Shown one piece after another: positions 8,333-17,787 of a stretch of DNA of 64,000 nt; position 1 is the first letter of the stretch, and every line of letters starts with the position of its first letter. Source of the DNA: Ruficoccus amylovorans (GTDB lineage Bacteria; Verrucomicrobiota; Verrucomicrobiia; Opitutales; Cerasicoccaceae). The notes beneath the pieces are model-generated. The model had not been told where the DNA came from. It searched no databases and worked only from the letters and a program-made list of their open reading frames with translations. The stretch spans positions 60,851 to 124,850 of the forward strand of contig NZ_JACHVB010000043.1 in assembly GCF_014230085.1 (NCBI RefSeq), given 5' to 3'. A program made the translations under genes and the position numbers.

Positions 8333-9046
8333 TTAAGCCCCGGCTTCCCCGGCCAGTTCATCCACCAGGTCCGTGGCGCACTGCGCGGTGGCGATCATGC
8401 GAGCGCTCAAGCGGTTTCTCATCACGAAATAGGCCACCATGGCCGGGATGCCGATGACCAGTCCGCTTGCCGTGGTAATCAGCGCCTCGCCAATACTTCC
8501 GGCAAAGGCCTGCGGCTGGCCCATGCCGATGCGCTCCATGGTCTGAAACGCGCCGATCATTCCGCTGACTGTGCCCAACAGCCCGATCATGGGCGCGGTG
8601 GCCGCGATCACGTTCAGGTAGTTGACGGGGCGGTTGATGGTGTTTTCCTCGGCCTCCAGGCACTCGATGAGCAGGGTCTCGACCTTTTCCCGGTTCGCAC
8701 CGGGCAGTTCGGGCCGGGCCTTGCTCAGTGCCTTGGCGAGCGAGCGCCCCAGCACCGTGTCGCTGGTGCTGAGCGTCTGCCGCGCGGCGTCAATATTTCG
8801 GTTGCCCAGATGGACGGAAATTTCTGGTAGCGATGCGTCGGGGATGAAGCGCTTTCGCATGGTCTCTCGCCAGGCGTAGAAGATGAAAAAAAACATCAGC
8901 AACGAGCACAGTCCAAGCGGCCACATGGCCCAGCCGCCCTCGCGGATCATGGTCCACAGGCTGCTGCCTTTTTGCGCGGGGGCGGCCTGGGCGAAGGCGG
9001 ACAGCGTGCTGAATAAAAGAAAGGCGGCGGCGGTCAGGCGTTTCAT
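8333..9046 (-). CDS. MotA/TolQ/ExbB proton-channel family protein
   Basis: A 237-residue inner-membrane protein of the ExbB/TolQ family, which uses the proton gradient to drive a periplasmic partner. A signal-like N-terminus leads to a first membrane helix (MWPLGLCSLLMFFFIFYAW). A long cytoplasmic loop follows, then the signature pair of helices 'ATAPMIGLLGTVSGMIGAFQ' and 'ALITTASGLVIGIPAMVAYF'. It is the last gene of the ten-gene minus-strand operon. The usual ExbD/TolR partner would be expected directly after it, but the strand ends here against the MscS gene. The partner must be encoded elsewhere, or the channel works with other proteins of this operon. Confidence 0.9.
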   Translation of the reverse strand: MKRLTAAAFLLFSTLSAFAQAAPAQKGSSLWTMIREGGWAMWPLGLCSLLMFFFIFYAWRETMRKRFIPDASLPEISVHLGNRNIDAARQTLSTSDTVLGRSLAKALSKARPELPGANREKVETLLIECLEAEENTINRPVNYLNVIAATAPMIGLLGTVSGMIGAFQTMERIGMGQPQAFAGSIGEALITTASGLVIGIPAMVAYFVMRNRLSARMIATAQCATDLVDELAGEAGA

Positions 9047-9069
9047 GATAAGAAAAGGTCAAATGCGAA

Positions 9070-9981
9070 TCAGCGTTTGGAATCAGTTTCGCGGTCCTTG
9101 GGGACAGCAGGTGCGGAAAGTTCGCGGTAAACGGGTTCCAGCTTGGCAAGTCCTTCGTCCTGGGGCCAGCCCAGATGACGGGCCAGCATCTCGCCCGCCA
9201 GGGCGCGGGCCTCGGCCTCTTCTCCGAGGGCCTGCGCGGAGAGTATCGCCACTGCGTAGCAGTGTGACAGGTAGGCCATCGGGTACTGGCTGGAAAAGGT
9301 GACGGGCGTGAGGGCGCGGGTTAGGGCGGATTCGTATTCGCCCGCGTCGTAGTCGAGGCGGGCGAGGATGTACCAGCCCAGCGCGGAGTCGCCGTAAAGG
9401 GGGCGGGCGGTGGTCCAGGTTTCCGCAAGCGCCCGTGTGTCGTCCTTGAGGGGAAGGTTGTAGTGGCCGAGCAATACAAGGTCGTCCAAGCGGTTCCGGA
9501 CTTCGGGCGCGGAGGTATATTCAAGCAATGCCTTGGCCACGCCGACCGATAAGTACGGGTCGCCCGCCTCCCTCGCTGTTTCGACTAAAGTAATAAAATA
9601 GGCCCGATCTTTCTCTGAGAGAAAGCCCAGGTACGCCCCGCGCTGGCGGTAGAGCGCCTCCAGGATGGGCAGCGCCTCGGCCGTGCGCCCGGTGGCTAAG
9701 AGCTCCTCGGCGGCGAGCTTACTCTCGCCTCCGGGGAAGTCGATCCGCTCGACTTCGTCCGACGTAAAGGTGTACTCGGCCTGCCCACCCGCGTGGGTCC
9801 GGATAAACGTGAGCGAGCCCTCCTTTACTCCCGCAGCCCGGCCCTCGTAAACCTGCCCGGTGCGAAGGACAAGTACCTGTGTGCCGGACAGATCGCTGAG
9901 CGTTGCCATATCGTTCGTCGTTTGCGCGGGCACGAGCGAAGCGGCTGTCCAGGCAAAAAAGAGAGCAAGGAGTTTTCTCAC
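9070..9981 (-). CDS. Exported helical (TPR-like) protein
   Basis: A 303-residue product with a signal peptide (MRKLLALFFAWTAASLVPAQ). Residues 30-80 form a small beta unit, 'VLVLRTGQVYEGRAAGVKEG', resembling an SH3- or Sm-like strand set. The remainder is helical, with Ala/Leu/Tyr spacing like degenerate TPR repeats (YILARLDYDAGEYESAL; YLSHCYAVAILSAQAL). Its start overlaps the end of the large TPR gene by four bases (ATGA), so they are translated together, and ExbB follows 23 bp later. A periplasmic scaffold role beside the channel is inferred from position. Confidence 0.7.
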   Translation of the reverse strand: MRKLLALFFAWTAASLVPAQTTNDMATLSDLSGTQVLVLRTGQVYEGRAAGVKEGSLTFIRTHAGGQAEYTFTSDEVERIDFPGGESKLAAEELLATGRTAEALPILEALYRQRGAYLGFLSEKDRAYFITLVETAREAGDPYLSVGVAKALLEYTSAPEVRNRLDDLVLLGHYNLPLKDDTRALAETWTTARPLYGDSALGWYILARLDYDAGEYESALTRALTPVTFSSQYPMAYLSHCYAVAILSAQALGEEAEARALAGEMLARHLGWPQDEGLAKLEPVYRELSAPAVPKDRETDSKR

Positions 9982-12884
9982 GGCGTGGCCTCCGTTTGTG
10001 GCGAGTCATCTTCGATAGTTGTGTATCCATTATTGGATACGGACTGACGAAGTTGCTCTATCAGTTCGCGAGCTTGGGTGTATTCCGGTGCTTCGGATAG
10101 GCGAGCGTCGCTGGTCATTTCCTCCAGCGTGCGGAGGGCGGCCCCGTTGTCGCCGATGGCCTGGAAGGCCAGAGCACTCTGCCAGTAGGCGCGGGCCAGC
10201 AGGTCCGGGTAGGCGCGGTACAGGGTGTAAACTCGCTGATAGTAGGGAATGGCGTGGGTATGGTTTCCTTGTTGACGGGCGATGTCGGCCAGCGTGAGCA
10301 GGGCTTCGGCGTGGGGCCGGCCACGCCCGGCGGGAGATTGTAGTTGTTTTTCCAATACGTATTGCGCGGCGTCCGGCTTGCCCATGTCAGCCAGCACGCG
10401 AGCGTGCAGGAGGGCGGCTTGTGGAGCTTCCGGTGAGAAAGGGGTTTCGGCTTCGAAGCGGCGAAGCCATTTATCAGCGGCGCTATTGTCGCCGGAGCGG
10501 GCAGCCAAACGGGCCAGCCCGAGAAGTGCGGTGCCGTTGCGCTCGCTACGCGGATAGGCTTTCAATTGGTGGGTGAAGTAGTCCTGCGCATCCGGACTGT
10601 TGAACTCGGCCAGCAGGGCTCCGAGCGTAGAAAGGCCTTCGGCGTCGAGGTGGTCGATGGGGACTTGCTCGACAGTCTGGAAGAGCAGCGCGTCGGCCCG
10701 GTCGGCGCGGCCTTCGCGGCGACTGAGGCTCGCAAGGTAAAGCGCCAGTCGGGAAGCGCGTGTCAGTTCTTGGCTGTCAAGGGCGGCGTTGCGCTCATCC
10801 TCCAGCCATTGAGCGAAAGTGGGGCTTGCGAGCAGGGAGCGGGTTTGGGCATCCGGGGCGAGGCCAAGATCGATGTCGCCCTGCTTTGCGCTTACATACA
10901 GGCTCTCCAGCGCTTGAAGCAGCGGGGCGATTTCTCCGGCTGCCGGGTCGTCGCCGGTGCGCTCCAGCGCCGATATGAACTGCGGGAAACCCGCCGCCGG
11001 GTCGCCCTGGCGGGCCTTGGCCCAGCCGATCCAGTAGAGGGCTTCGGCCAGGCGGGGAAGTTGGGCTTGCCGGGCTTCGTTCGCGTAGTTTTTAAAATGT
11101 GAAATCAGCTTGTCATAATTTTCTGATACGCGATAGATCTTTCCGGCTTGGAAGGTGGCGTAGCTGTAGAGTGCGCCGTCTTCCGGCGTGAGGGTGGCGA
11201 ACTGGGCGACCGCCGCGTCGAGGTCGCCCAAGCCCATCAGGGTGTCGCCGAGCAGGACGCGGACGGCGGCGGCGTGCGGATCGGCGGGGTGGTCTTCGAG
11301 GAAGGATTCGAGCGCTGCCTTGGCCTCCGTGTAGTTGCGCATCGAATACAGGGTGGCGGCGCGACGGTAGGCGGCCTCGCTTCGAAGAAATGGAATGGGA
11401 GATGAAGCCAGCAGATTATCAAACTCCGCCAGTGCGGCCAGGTAATTGTATTCAAAAAACCATGACATACCTGTCCATAGACGGGCGCGTTCGGAGAGCG
11501 TGCCTTCTGAATGGTCCGCGATGACGGAGGAGAAATCCTCCCGCGCTCCGGTGTAATCTTGGGCCAGTACCTTGGCGTAGCCCCGGCGGAAGCGCCAGTG
11601 CGGCTGGCGTTCGTCGTCGGGGTATTGGGAGATAAGGCGGTCGAGCGCGGTGATGGCCGCCGGGGTGTCATCGCTTTGCAGGAGGGCCTCGGCGCAGAGA
11701 TAGAGCGTCGCGGGGGCGAGCGGGTCGCCGGGGTAGGCCAGGAGAAAGGCGTCTGCCCGGCGCAGTGCCAGCGGCCAGTCCTGGCGGGCCTGAGCGCAGA
11801 GAATCCAGCGGTAGTGGGCCTGGGCGCGAAGGGTGTCGGGCAGTGAAATATCGGCAGCCATTGCTCCGAAAATCAGCCCGGCTTCGCGGCTGCGATTGTC
11901 ACGCAGGAAGGCTTCGCCGAGGCGCAATTGCCAGGCGGGGGTATAGTCCTGCGAGCGTTCGAGCTCGGCCAGTTCGGCGCGGACTTTTTCAATCAGCCCG
12001 CCGAAGTATTCCTCCCAAAAGGCGGCGTTCTGAATTCCCTGCGGGTTGCGGCGAGTACGCTCCTCGCGGATCTGTTCGAGTTGGACGAGGCGGGCGCGCT
12101 GGAGTTCGATCAACTGGGCGCGCGGGGGGACGTTGCGGTAGGCGAGAATGGCGTCGGTGGTGCGTCCTGTTCGGGAAAGATAGTCTCCGGCGCGCAGCCC
12201 GGCGTAGGCGAGGACGGCCAGCTCGGGCATGGTGGTGATGGCCCACGGTTCACTGAGGAGAATGTCGGCGGCGCGTTCGTCGTGGCCGTAAGCCTGAGCG
12301 GCCTGCACGGCGCGAAGCCGGGCCTGGGCGCGGAGGGTCGGCGGGACGCGGGGGCTGGCGGCAAAGGCCAGCAGGCTGTCGAGGCCGGTCTGGGTGTCCC
12401 CGGTGGCAAAGGCGAGGTCGGCCTCGCGCAGGACGCTAAGGAGGGCCTCGGGGCGGTCGGGGAAGCGCTCGCGGTAGCGGCGGTAGGCGTCAGCGGCGCG
12501 GGTGTTTTCGCCCAGTTCCTGACAGGCTTGCGCCAGCCCGAAGAGGACAAAGGAGGCCTGCGCGTCGTCGCCGGGATATGTTTCCAAAAAGGTTTCGTAC
12601 AGTTCGGCGGCGCGGGCGGGGTCGCCGTTCATGCGGGCGGCGTGGGCCCAGACCGGGAGGAGCCTTTGCTCGATTTTCCGGTAGGCGGGCTCATCAGCGT
12701 AGGTTTGGGCGAGGGCGGAAAAGCCGTTGGCGGCGCGGGCGTAGTCGGCCTGCTCAAAGGCGGTGACAGCCTCCTGAAGCGTCGCTTCGAGCCCCTGCTG
12801 ACGTGTGACGAGCTGGGCGCGCAGGCCGGTCCCGCCGAGCAGGGCCAGCGCGGTCAAAAGAAGGGCTGCCCGCACGCGATTCAC
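9978..12884 (-). CDS. Large exported tetratricopeptide-repeat protein
   Basis: A 968-residue protein with a signal peptide (LLLTALALLGGTGLRAQ) and TPR-type helical pairs along its length. Examples are 'AVTAFEQADYARAANGFSAL', 'ELGENTRAADAYRRYRERFP', 'MRNYTEAKAALESFLEDHP' and 'QQGNHTHAIPYYQRVYTLY'. The pattern resembles the periplasmic TPR proteins YbgF/CpoB and BamD, which act beside Tol-Pal or outer-membrane assembly; here the neighbour is an ExbB/TolQ channel. The C-terminus is acidic and unstructured (NNGYTTIEDDSPQTEATP). It overlaps the following gene by four bases. A binding partner cannot be named from sequence. Confidence 0.85.
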   Translation of the reverse strand: MNRVRAALLLTALALLGGTGLRAQLVTRQQGLEATLQEAVTAFEQADYARAANGFSALAQTYADEPAYRKIEQRLLPVWAHAARMNGDPARAAELYETFLETYPGDDAQASFVLFGLAQACQELGENTRAADAYRRYRERFPDRPEALLSVLREADLAFATGDTQTGLDSLLAFAASPRVPPTLRAQARLRAVQAAQAYGHDERAADILLSEPWAITTMPELAVLAYAGLRAGDYLSRTGRTTDAILAYRNVPPRAQLIELQRARLVQLEQIREERTRRNPQGIQNAAFWEEYFGGLIEKVRAELAELERSQDYTPAWQLRLGEAFLRDNRSREAGLIFGAMAADISLPDTLRAQAHYRWILCAQARQDWPLALRRADAFLLAYPGDPLAPATLYLCAEALLQSDDTPAAITALDRLISQYPDDERQPHWRFRRGYAKVLAQDYTGAREDFSSVIADHSEGTLSERARLWTGMSWFFEYNYLAALAEFDNLLASSPIPFLRSEAAYRRAATLYSMRNYTEAKAALESFLEDHPADPHAAAVRVLLGDTLMGLGDLDAAVAQFATLTPEDGALYSYATFQAGKIYRVSENYDKLISHFKNYANEARQAQLPRLAEALYWIGWAKARQGDPAAGFPQFISALERTGDDPAAGEIAPLLQALESLYVSAKQGDIDLGLAPDAQTRSLLASPTFAQWLEDERNAALDSQELTRASRLALYLASLSRREGRADRADALLFQTVEQVPIDHLDAEGLSTLGALLAEFNSPDAQDYFTHQLKAYPRSERNGTALLGLARLAARSGDNSAADKWLRRFEAETPFSPEAPQAALLHARVLADMGKPDAAQYVLEKQLQSPAGRGRPHAEALLTLADIARQQGNHTHAIPYYQRVYTLYRAYPDLLARAYWQSALAFQAIGDNGAALRTLEEMTSDARLSEAPEYTQARELIEQLRQSVSNNGYTTIEDDSPQTEATP

Positions 12885-12944
12885 TATCGCGCCAGCTTTA
12901 CCGGGCCGGGCCGGGCGGGCAAGCGGGAAAGCAGGCTGTGTCGG

Positions 12945-14045
12945 CTACTGGGTGTAGGCGTAGACGAAAATGTTGACGCCGAGCTGGGTGTAAAAGCTGT
13001 GCGCGTAGTCGCTGATCTCCTGCGTGTAGTAGTAGCGGAAGACGCGCCAGTCGCCGTCGGGCTCGTGGACCCAGGCGGGCATGGCCTCCTCCTGGGTAAA
13101 GATCTGGTCCTTGCGGCCGTCTTCGCGGGTGACTTCGTAGCTGGTGCCGGTGTAGGCGGCCTCGGAGAGGCGTTCGGAGAGGCCCTCGGCCCCCTCGCGG
13201 ATGCGGAAGCCGATGAAGGTCGTCCACTGGCCGAAGTCGTTTTTACCCCAGCCCATGGCAAGGATGGGCATGGCGAGGACAGCGAGCCGACCGTTGACGG
13301 TCAAGCCCATGGCGGCGTAGGTGCCCTGCGGCCACTTCTCGTTGACGACGTAGTCGCGCACCGTGTCGGGCAGGACGGAGGCGTCGGGCAGCCCCGAGTA
13401 GAAGGCCCGGAACAGGGGGTGCGAACGTGGCAGCGGCAGAAACGCCTTGTCGGGGTAGATTGAGGAAAACGCCTCCTCCAGCTCCGGGGTGACGCGCCAC
13501 TCGGCGAAGCTGTGCGATTGGCCGTACTGGGCGCTGTCGCGCAGAAACGACGGGGTGATACCCGCGTCGATGTAGATGAACCCGCCCCGGTCGAGGTAGG
13601 CGCGGAGGGCTTCCTTTTCGGCCTCGGAGAGGGTCCAGTCGCTGCGGTCGGCGTAGTTGACGTAAATAAACGGGTGCTCGAAAATTCGCGGGTCGTCAAA
13701 GGTCTCGATGTAGAGCGGGTCGGGGTCGAGCGGAAGGGTGGTTTCCTTGTTCAGCTCGGCCAGCAGGGCGGTGAGGCCGTCGGGGTAGTTGCGGCGCAGG
13801 ACGTTGCCCTGGACGAGCTGGATGACCTGGGTAGGCTCGGGCGCGAGGAGGTTTGCCGGGGCGGCGGCAGAAGCGGGTTGGCTGGCGGTGTTGGCGTCGG
13901 GGGCCGGAGTGGGGGCGGCGGACACGGCGGAGGCCTTGGCCTGTGCGGGGGGCGCGGGCGCGGCAGGCGCACCCTGCGCACCGGAGTGGGGGGCGGCGAG
14001 AAGGAGAGCGGCGGCTACAGCCAGCCAGGTAAAGGCGTTGTTCAT
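12945..14045 (-). CDS. DUF4159-domain protein, exported
   Basis: A 366-residue protein with a signal peptide (WLAVAAALLLAAPHSGAQG) and an Ala/Pro-rich linker to about residue 65. A domain matching DUF4159 follows: 'DDPRIFEHPFIYVNYADRSD', then 'LRAYLDRGGFIYIDAG', with the strand/helix order of a GATase-like fold. DUF4159 proteins are recurrent partners of MoxR/DUF58/VWA clusters in planctomycetes, verrucomicrobia and proteobacteria, with no established biochemical role. It starts two bases after the HEAT-repeat gene ends, so they form one transcript. Confidence 0.85.
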   Translation of the reverse strand: MNNAFTWLAVAAALLLAAPHSGAQGAPAAPAPPAQAKASAVSAAPTPAPDANTASQPASAAAPANLLAPEPTQVIQLVQGNVLRRNYPDGLTALLAELNKETTLPLDPDPLYIETFDDPRIFEHPFIYVNYADRSDWTLSEAEKEALRAYLDRGGFIYIDAGITPSFLRDSAQYGQSHSFAEWRVTPELEEAFSSIYPDKAFLPLPRSHPLFRAFYSGLPDASVLPDTVRDYVVNEKWPQGTYAAMGLTVNGRLAVLAMPILAMGWGKNDFGQWTTFIGFRIREGAEGLSERLSEAAYTGTSYEVTREDGRKDQIFTQEEAMPAWVHEPDGDWRVFRYYYTQEISDYAHSFYTQLGVNIFVYAYTQ

Positions 14046-14047
14046 GC

Positions 14048-15610
14048 TCAGGGGGTCTCCTTGGATTGCCCGGCGGCGGATTTATCGAGATAGATCTGAA
14101 TGAGCGGCGTCAGCGGGGACTTGGGATGATGCTGGATGTACTGGCGGAGCGCGCTGGGGCCGCCGGGCATCTGCGTGCGGATGATGAGGTCGGCGGCGTT
14201 GCGCTGAATGAAGGGGTCTTCGTCCTCCAACGAAGCGGTCAGGATGTCCTCCCAGCCGTCGAGGCGGCGCTTGGCGATTTCTTGCAGGCTTTGCTGGCGG
14301 ATGGCGATTTCCTCGTCCAGGAGCAGGTCGAACAGGATGGCCTCGACGGCTTCTTTGTCCTGCATGGTGCCGGTCATAAAGACCAGGGTCTGGCGCACGT
14401 CGGGGTAGGGGCTCGCGAGCATGGTGTCGAGCAGTTCGGGGGAGGCATTTGCGCCCTGGCGCTCGTAGTTGCGCAGGGCGGCGGCGCGGACCTCCGGCGA
14501 GGGGTCGGCCAGGAACTGCACCCCCTGCTCGGGATTGTCTCGGGCGTAGCCCAGGTCGAAAAACAGGTCCACGGCCTCGCGGCGCAGGATGGGGTCGTCG
14601 AGCTGGGTCAGGGTGGTGATGTGGGCGGGGGTCCGCGAGGGGTGCTGGCGCAGGAGCTGGAGGAAGCGCAGAGCCTGTTCCTGCTTGAGGCGTTTTGCCT
14701 GGAGGCGAGAGTTAAGCTCGTCAAAAACCGCGTCCGCGCCCTGCGAGCGGAAGCGCCCGAGAAGGGCCTCGGCGGCGATTTCGTCATCCTCGTCCTGGCT
14801 GAGCAGGCGCAGCAGCTCAAGCTGCGCGGCGTCGGGCTTGAGGGCCAGTTCACGGGTCAGACGCAGGCGTTCGATACGGCTGCCGTTCTCGATCCAGCGT
14901 CGGGCTTCGCGGTTAAAGGACGCTGGCTCGGCGAAGCGGGCGGCCAGGCCGACGGCTTCGAGCCGGACCTGCGCGTCCTCGTCGCTCATGAGCGCGAGGA
15001 AGGTGTCCCCGGAGACGGGCAGGTTGAGGTAATAGTAGTTGGTTAAAAGGTTACGGCGGACGATGACATCTTCGTCCAGATAGGCGTCCATCAGGGTTTG
15101 CTGGACATCTGCGGGGACGGCGAACTGCGTGCCCGGCTGCAGGACTTCGGTGGCGCGTTTGACATCCATCATGGCGGGGATGGCGGCGGAGGCGGTGCGT
15201 CGCAGTTCCACGTCCTCGTCGCCGATGGTCCGCAGCACGGGCACGACGGCTTCGGCCGGGGCCCCGCGGTTCCACTCCATAACGGAGACCAGCGCGGCGC
15301 GGCGCACGCGCACGGAGTCATCGCCGAGGGCCGCGATGACGGCCTTCTGGGCTTGGGCGACGGGGTACTTGCCCAGCAGCATGACGGCCCCGGCGCGGAA
15401 CTCGCTGTTGCCCGAGTGCAGATCGGCCAGGGCGCGGTCGATGGTGGCCTGCTCCTCGGCGCTGAGCTTGGGCGGGGGCAGGAGGCTGGGCGGGAAAAGG
15501 TTGCGCGGGAGGTTATTGCGGCCCCCGCCGGTCTGGGCGCACAGCGGAAGTGCGGCGACGGCCAGCGCGGTCACGGCGAGAAGTCTTTTGATGGAGGCGC
15601 GGGTAAACAT
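14048..15610 (-). CDS. HEAT-repeat protein, exported
   Basis: A 520-residue protein. I chose the ATG at 15610, giving 'MFTRASIKRLLAVTALAVAA', a good signal peptide ending near LCAQ; a longer frame upstream overlaps the previous gene by 34 bases. After a short Pro/Asn-rich stretch the protein is built from HEAT/armadillo-like helical pairs: 'AVMLLGKYPVAQAQKAVIAA', 'VRRAALVSVMEWNRGAPAEA', 'DPSPEVRAAALRNYERQGA', 'IAIRQQSLQEIAKRRLDGW'. Such solenoids bind other proteins. The start shares one base with the stop of the VWA gene before it (TGATG). Confidence 0.85.
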   Translation of the reverse strand: MFTRASIKRLLAVTALAVAALPLCAQTGGGRNNLPRNLFPPSLLPPPKLSAEEQATIDRALADLHSGNSEFRAGAVMLLGKYPVAQAQKAVIAALGDDSVRVRRAALVSVMEWNRGAPAEAVVPVLRTIGDEDVELRRTASAAIPAMMDVKRATEVLQPGTQFAVPADVQQTLMDAYLDEDVIVRRNLLTNYYYLNLPVSGDTFLALMSDEDAQVRLEAVGLAARFAEPASFNREARRWIENGSRIERLRLTRELALKPDAAQLELLRLLSQDEDDEIAAEALLGRFRSQGADAVFDELNSRLQAKRLKQEQALRFLQLLRQHPSRTPAHITTLTQLDDPILRREAVDLFFDLGYARDNPEQGVQFLADPSPEVRAAALRNYERQGANASPELLDTMLASPYPDVRQTLVFMTGTMQDKEAVEAILFDLLLDEEIAIRQQSLQEIAKRRLDGWEDILTASLEDEDPFIQRNAADLIIRTQMPGGPSALRQYIQHHPKSPLTPLIQIYLDKSAAGQSKETP

Positions 15611-17787
15611 CAGGTCAGGCCGGCCCGGCGGCGCAGGATCCATTCGATCCCGGCGGCGAGCACGAGGAGGAGGGCAAAGGGCAGGTTGCGGGTCCAGTGG
15701 ACGCGGGATTCGCGCATCGGCACATCGGCCCGGAGGGGGATTTGGTCGAGCTTGTCCACGTCGCGCCAGCTTACGTACTCGCCGCCGGAGACGCGGGCGA
15801 GGTCGCGCAGTTCGCGTTCGCGGAAGGCAAGATCAGCGTTTTCGCGGCCCAGATGGGCACCGGCGAACCACGCTTCCTGGCGCAGTTCCTCGCCGTCGGG
15901 GAAGCTGACCCGGTATTCGACGCGGGCTTCGCCGGGCTGCTCAAGCGCAGCCGTTCCCTGATAGCGACCGGGTCGGGCGGGGTCGGGGACGAGGTTGACG
16001 GGCGGGCCGGGCTCGCCGCCGTCAGGGGTGAGAATGGCACTCACGCGGGCGTCTTCGGCCGGGCGGAAGTCCGGCCCGCGCACGTCCACATCAAGGGCGA
16101 CGGGCTCGTCCACTGCGACGATGGTTCCCTGAAGGGGCATTTCCAGCCGGGGTTTGCCGCCGCTACCGAGCCAGCCCAGCAGGTAGCGCCAGAAAAGCTC
16201 GTGCTGGCGCTGGCCGTGCTCGCTGCTCATGCGCCAGCGCCAGGTGGCGGCGGTGCCGAGGTAGGCCACGCGGCCTGCGCCATAGGCGTGGACGCTGAGC
16301 AGGGGCAGGGCGTTCTGGCGGATGGCCAGCACGGTGCGCGCCCCCCGGGAAAGCTCCGTCGCGACAAAGGCCGTGCGGCCCTCGGGCAGGAAAAGCGGCG
16401 GCGGGCGGAAGAGCGATCCTCCGGCCAGCGCGGTGAAAACCGGGTCGGGGGTTAACTCCAGCGGGGTTTGTTTCGGGCGCGCAAGCGTTTCGCTCTGGCG
16501 GACCGGGAGCAGGTAGCGCAGGTCGGCGGGGAGGTTTTCCGGCGGGCCGAAAAAGACCACACCCCCGCCGCGCAGGGTGAGGAAATCGAGGAGGGCCTGA
16601 CGCTCGTCCTGGTCCATCTCGGCCACGGCGGCGGTCTCGACGATGAGCGCGCTGTGCTCTACAAGGCGCTCCCGCACGGCGGAGAAGCCCGCGTTTTCGT
16701 CCTGCGGCTTGTCCTCGAACCCGAGATAGGCGAAGCGTTCGTCGCTGATGCGGATGACGGCTCGCAGGTCCCAGTCGGGGTCTTGCCGGAGCGTCTCGCG
16801 CAGGAAGCGGTAGGTGTCGTTGAGGTGGCTGCTGAGGTAGAGCGCCTTCATCACGCGCGGTTCGGCCACGTCGGCGGCGGCAAAGGCGAGGTCGTTGCTC
16901 TGGTTGCGGTCGTCGGGGACGGGGTCGGCCAGCCGGGCGCGGTAGTTGTGGAAGCCGGAGCGCTCGGGCACGGTGGTGGCCGGGACGTGGACGGTTTCGC
17001 CGGGCTTGAGCGTGACTTCCTGCCGGATGAGCACGGTCTCACCGTCGGCGATTTCGACCGTGGCCGTGACTGTTTGGGAAAAGGTGCCGGTGACGGCGGC
17101 TTCCAACTCCAGCGGCTCGCCCACGAGGGGTTCGGCGGTGCGAACGGAAAGCTCCACCGAGGCGTCGCCGCCGCGGTTTTCATCGCCCACCCCGATCACG
17201 GTGACCGGCGCTCCGGCGTCACGCAGGGCCAGCGCGGCGTCCATCAGCGGCATGCCTTGCAGGGAAATCCCATCGCTGAGCAGGACCAGCCCACCCAGCG
17301 GCCCCTGGGCCGAATCGCGGGCCAGGACTTCCTCCAGGCTGGAGCCGATGGCGGTCTGGCCGCTTTCGAGGGTGAGCCCGGCGGGCGGCAGGGGCAGGAG
17401 CCGGTCGCTGAAGGCGTAGGCGTCGAGTTGGTGATAGCGCCGCTGGAGGCGGCTCATTAAATTATCCGGTGAATCGGTGGCCACCTGCGCGGCGGCGAAG
17501 TCGATCCGCGCCTGCCCGTCGAGATCGCGGGCGTGCATGCTGCCGGAGGCGTCCGCCAGCAGGGCGAGCCGGAAGCCGTCCGCGTCGGGAGCATGGCGGA
17601 CCCAATACGGGTTGAGCGCCAGCAACGCGGCCATCACCACGGCGGCAAGCCGCAGCAGGAGGCTGGCCCACCCCAGTCCGTGCGGCAACTCGCCACGCTG
17701 CGCCCGCGCCAGCCGGATGAGGGCGGCGATCAGGAGCACGGTGGCCACGAGGACGGCCAGCGGCGGGAGGGGAGAGTCGAAATGCAT
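15610..17787 (-). CDS. Membrane protein with VWA-like and GATase-like domains
   Basis: A 725-residue protein. Two N-terminal membrane helices (AVLVATVLLIAALIRLA; LLLRLAAVVMAALLALN) precede a von Willebrand factor A-like domain. Its metal-site motif is 'LADASGSMHARD' instead of the canonical DxSxS, and 'LVLLSDGISLQG' gives a later strand. A CARDB-like beta domain follows, then a class I glutamine-amidotransferase-like domain around 'LTLRGGGVVFFGPPENLP' without a catalytic Cys. The last residues form a membrane helix (FALLLVLAAGIEWIL) with a basic tail. Its start overlaps the stop of the DUF4175-like gene by one base. Paired with the BatA/VWA protein, it resembles clusters in which VWA proteins are chaperoned by a MoxR ATPase. 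Confidence 0.8.
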   Translation of the reverse strand: MHFDSPLPPLAVLVATVLLIAALIRLARAQRGELPHGLGWASLLLRLAAVVMAALLALNPYWVRHAPDADGFRLALLADASGSMHARDLDGQARIDFAAAQVATDSPDNLMSRLQRRYHQLDAYAFSDRLLPLPPAGLTLESGQTAIGSSLEEVLARDSAQGPLGGLVLLSDGISLQGMPLMDAALALRDAGAPVTVIGVGDENRGGDASVELSVRTAEPLVGEPLELEAAVTGTFSQTVTATVEIADGETVLIRQEVTLKPGETVHVPATTVPERSGFHNYRARLADPVPDDRNQSNDLAFAAADVAEPRVMKALYLSSHLNDTYRFLRETLRQDPDWDLRAVIRISDERFAYLGFEDKPQDENAGFSAVRERLVEHSALIVETAAVAEMDQDERQALLDFLTLRGGGVVFFGPPENLPADLRYLLPVRQSETLARPKQTPLELTPDPVFTALAGGSLFRPPPLFLPEGRTAFVATELSRGARTVLAIRQNALPLLSVHAYGAGRVAYLGTAATWRWRMSSEHGQRQHELFWRYLLGWLGSGGKPRLEMPLQGTIVAVDEPVALDVDVRGPDFRPAEDARVSAILTPDGGEPGPPVNLVPDPARPGRYQGTAALEQPGEARVEYRVSFPDGEELRQEAWFAGAHLGRENADLAFRERELRDLARVSGGEYVSWRDVDKLDQIPLRADVPMRESRVHWTRNLPFALLLVLAAGIEWILRRRAGLT

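Noticed and set aside
11928..13463. Plus-strand open frame of 511 residues across the TPR and DUF4159 genes
   Set aside because: It crosses the gap between two well-supported minus-strand genes and translates to Gly/Val/Ala-rich sequence with no motif.
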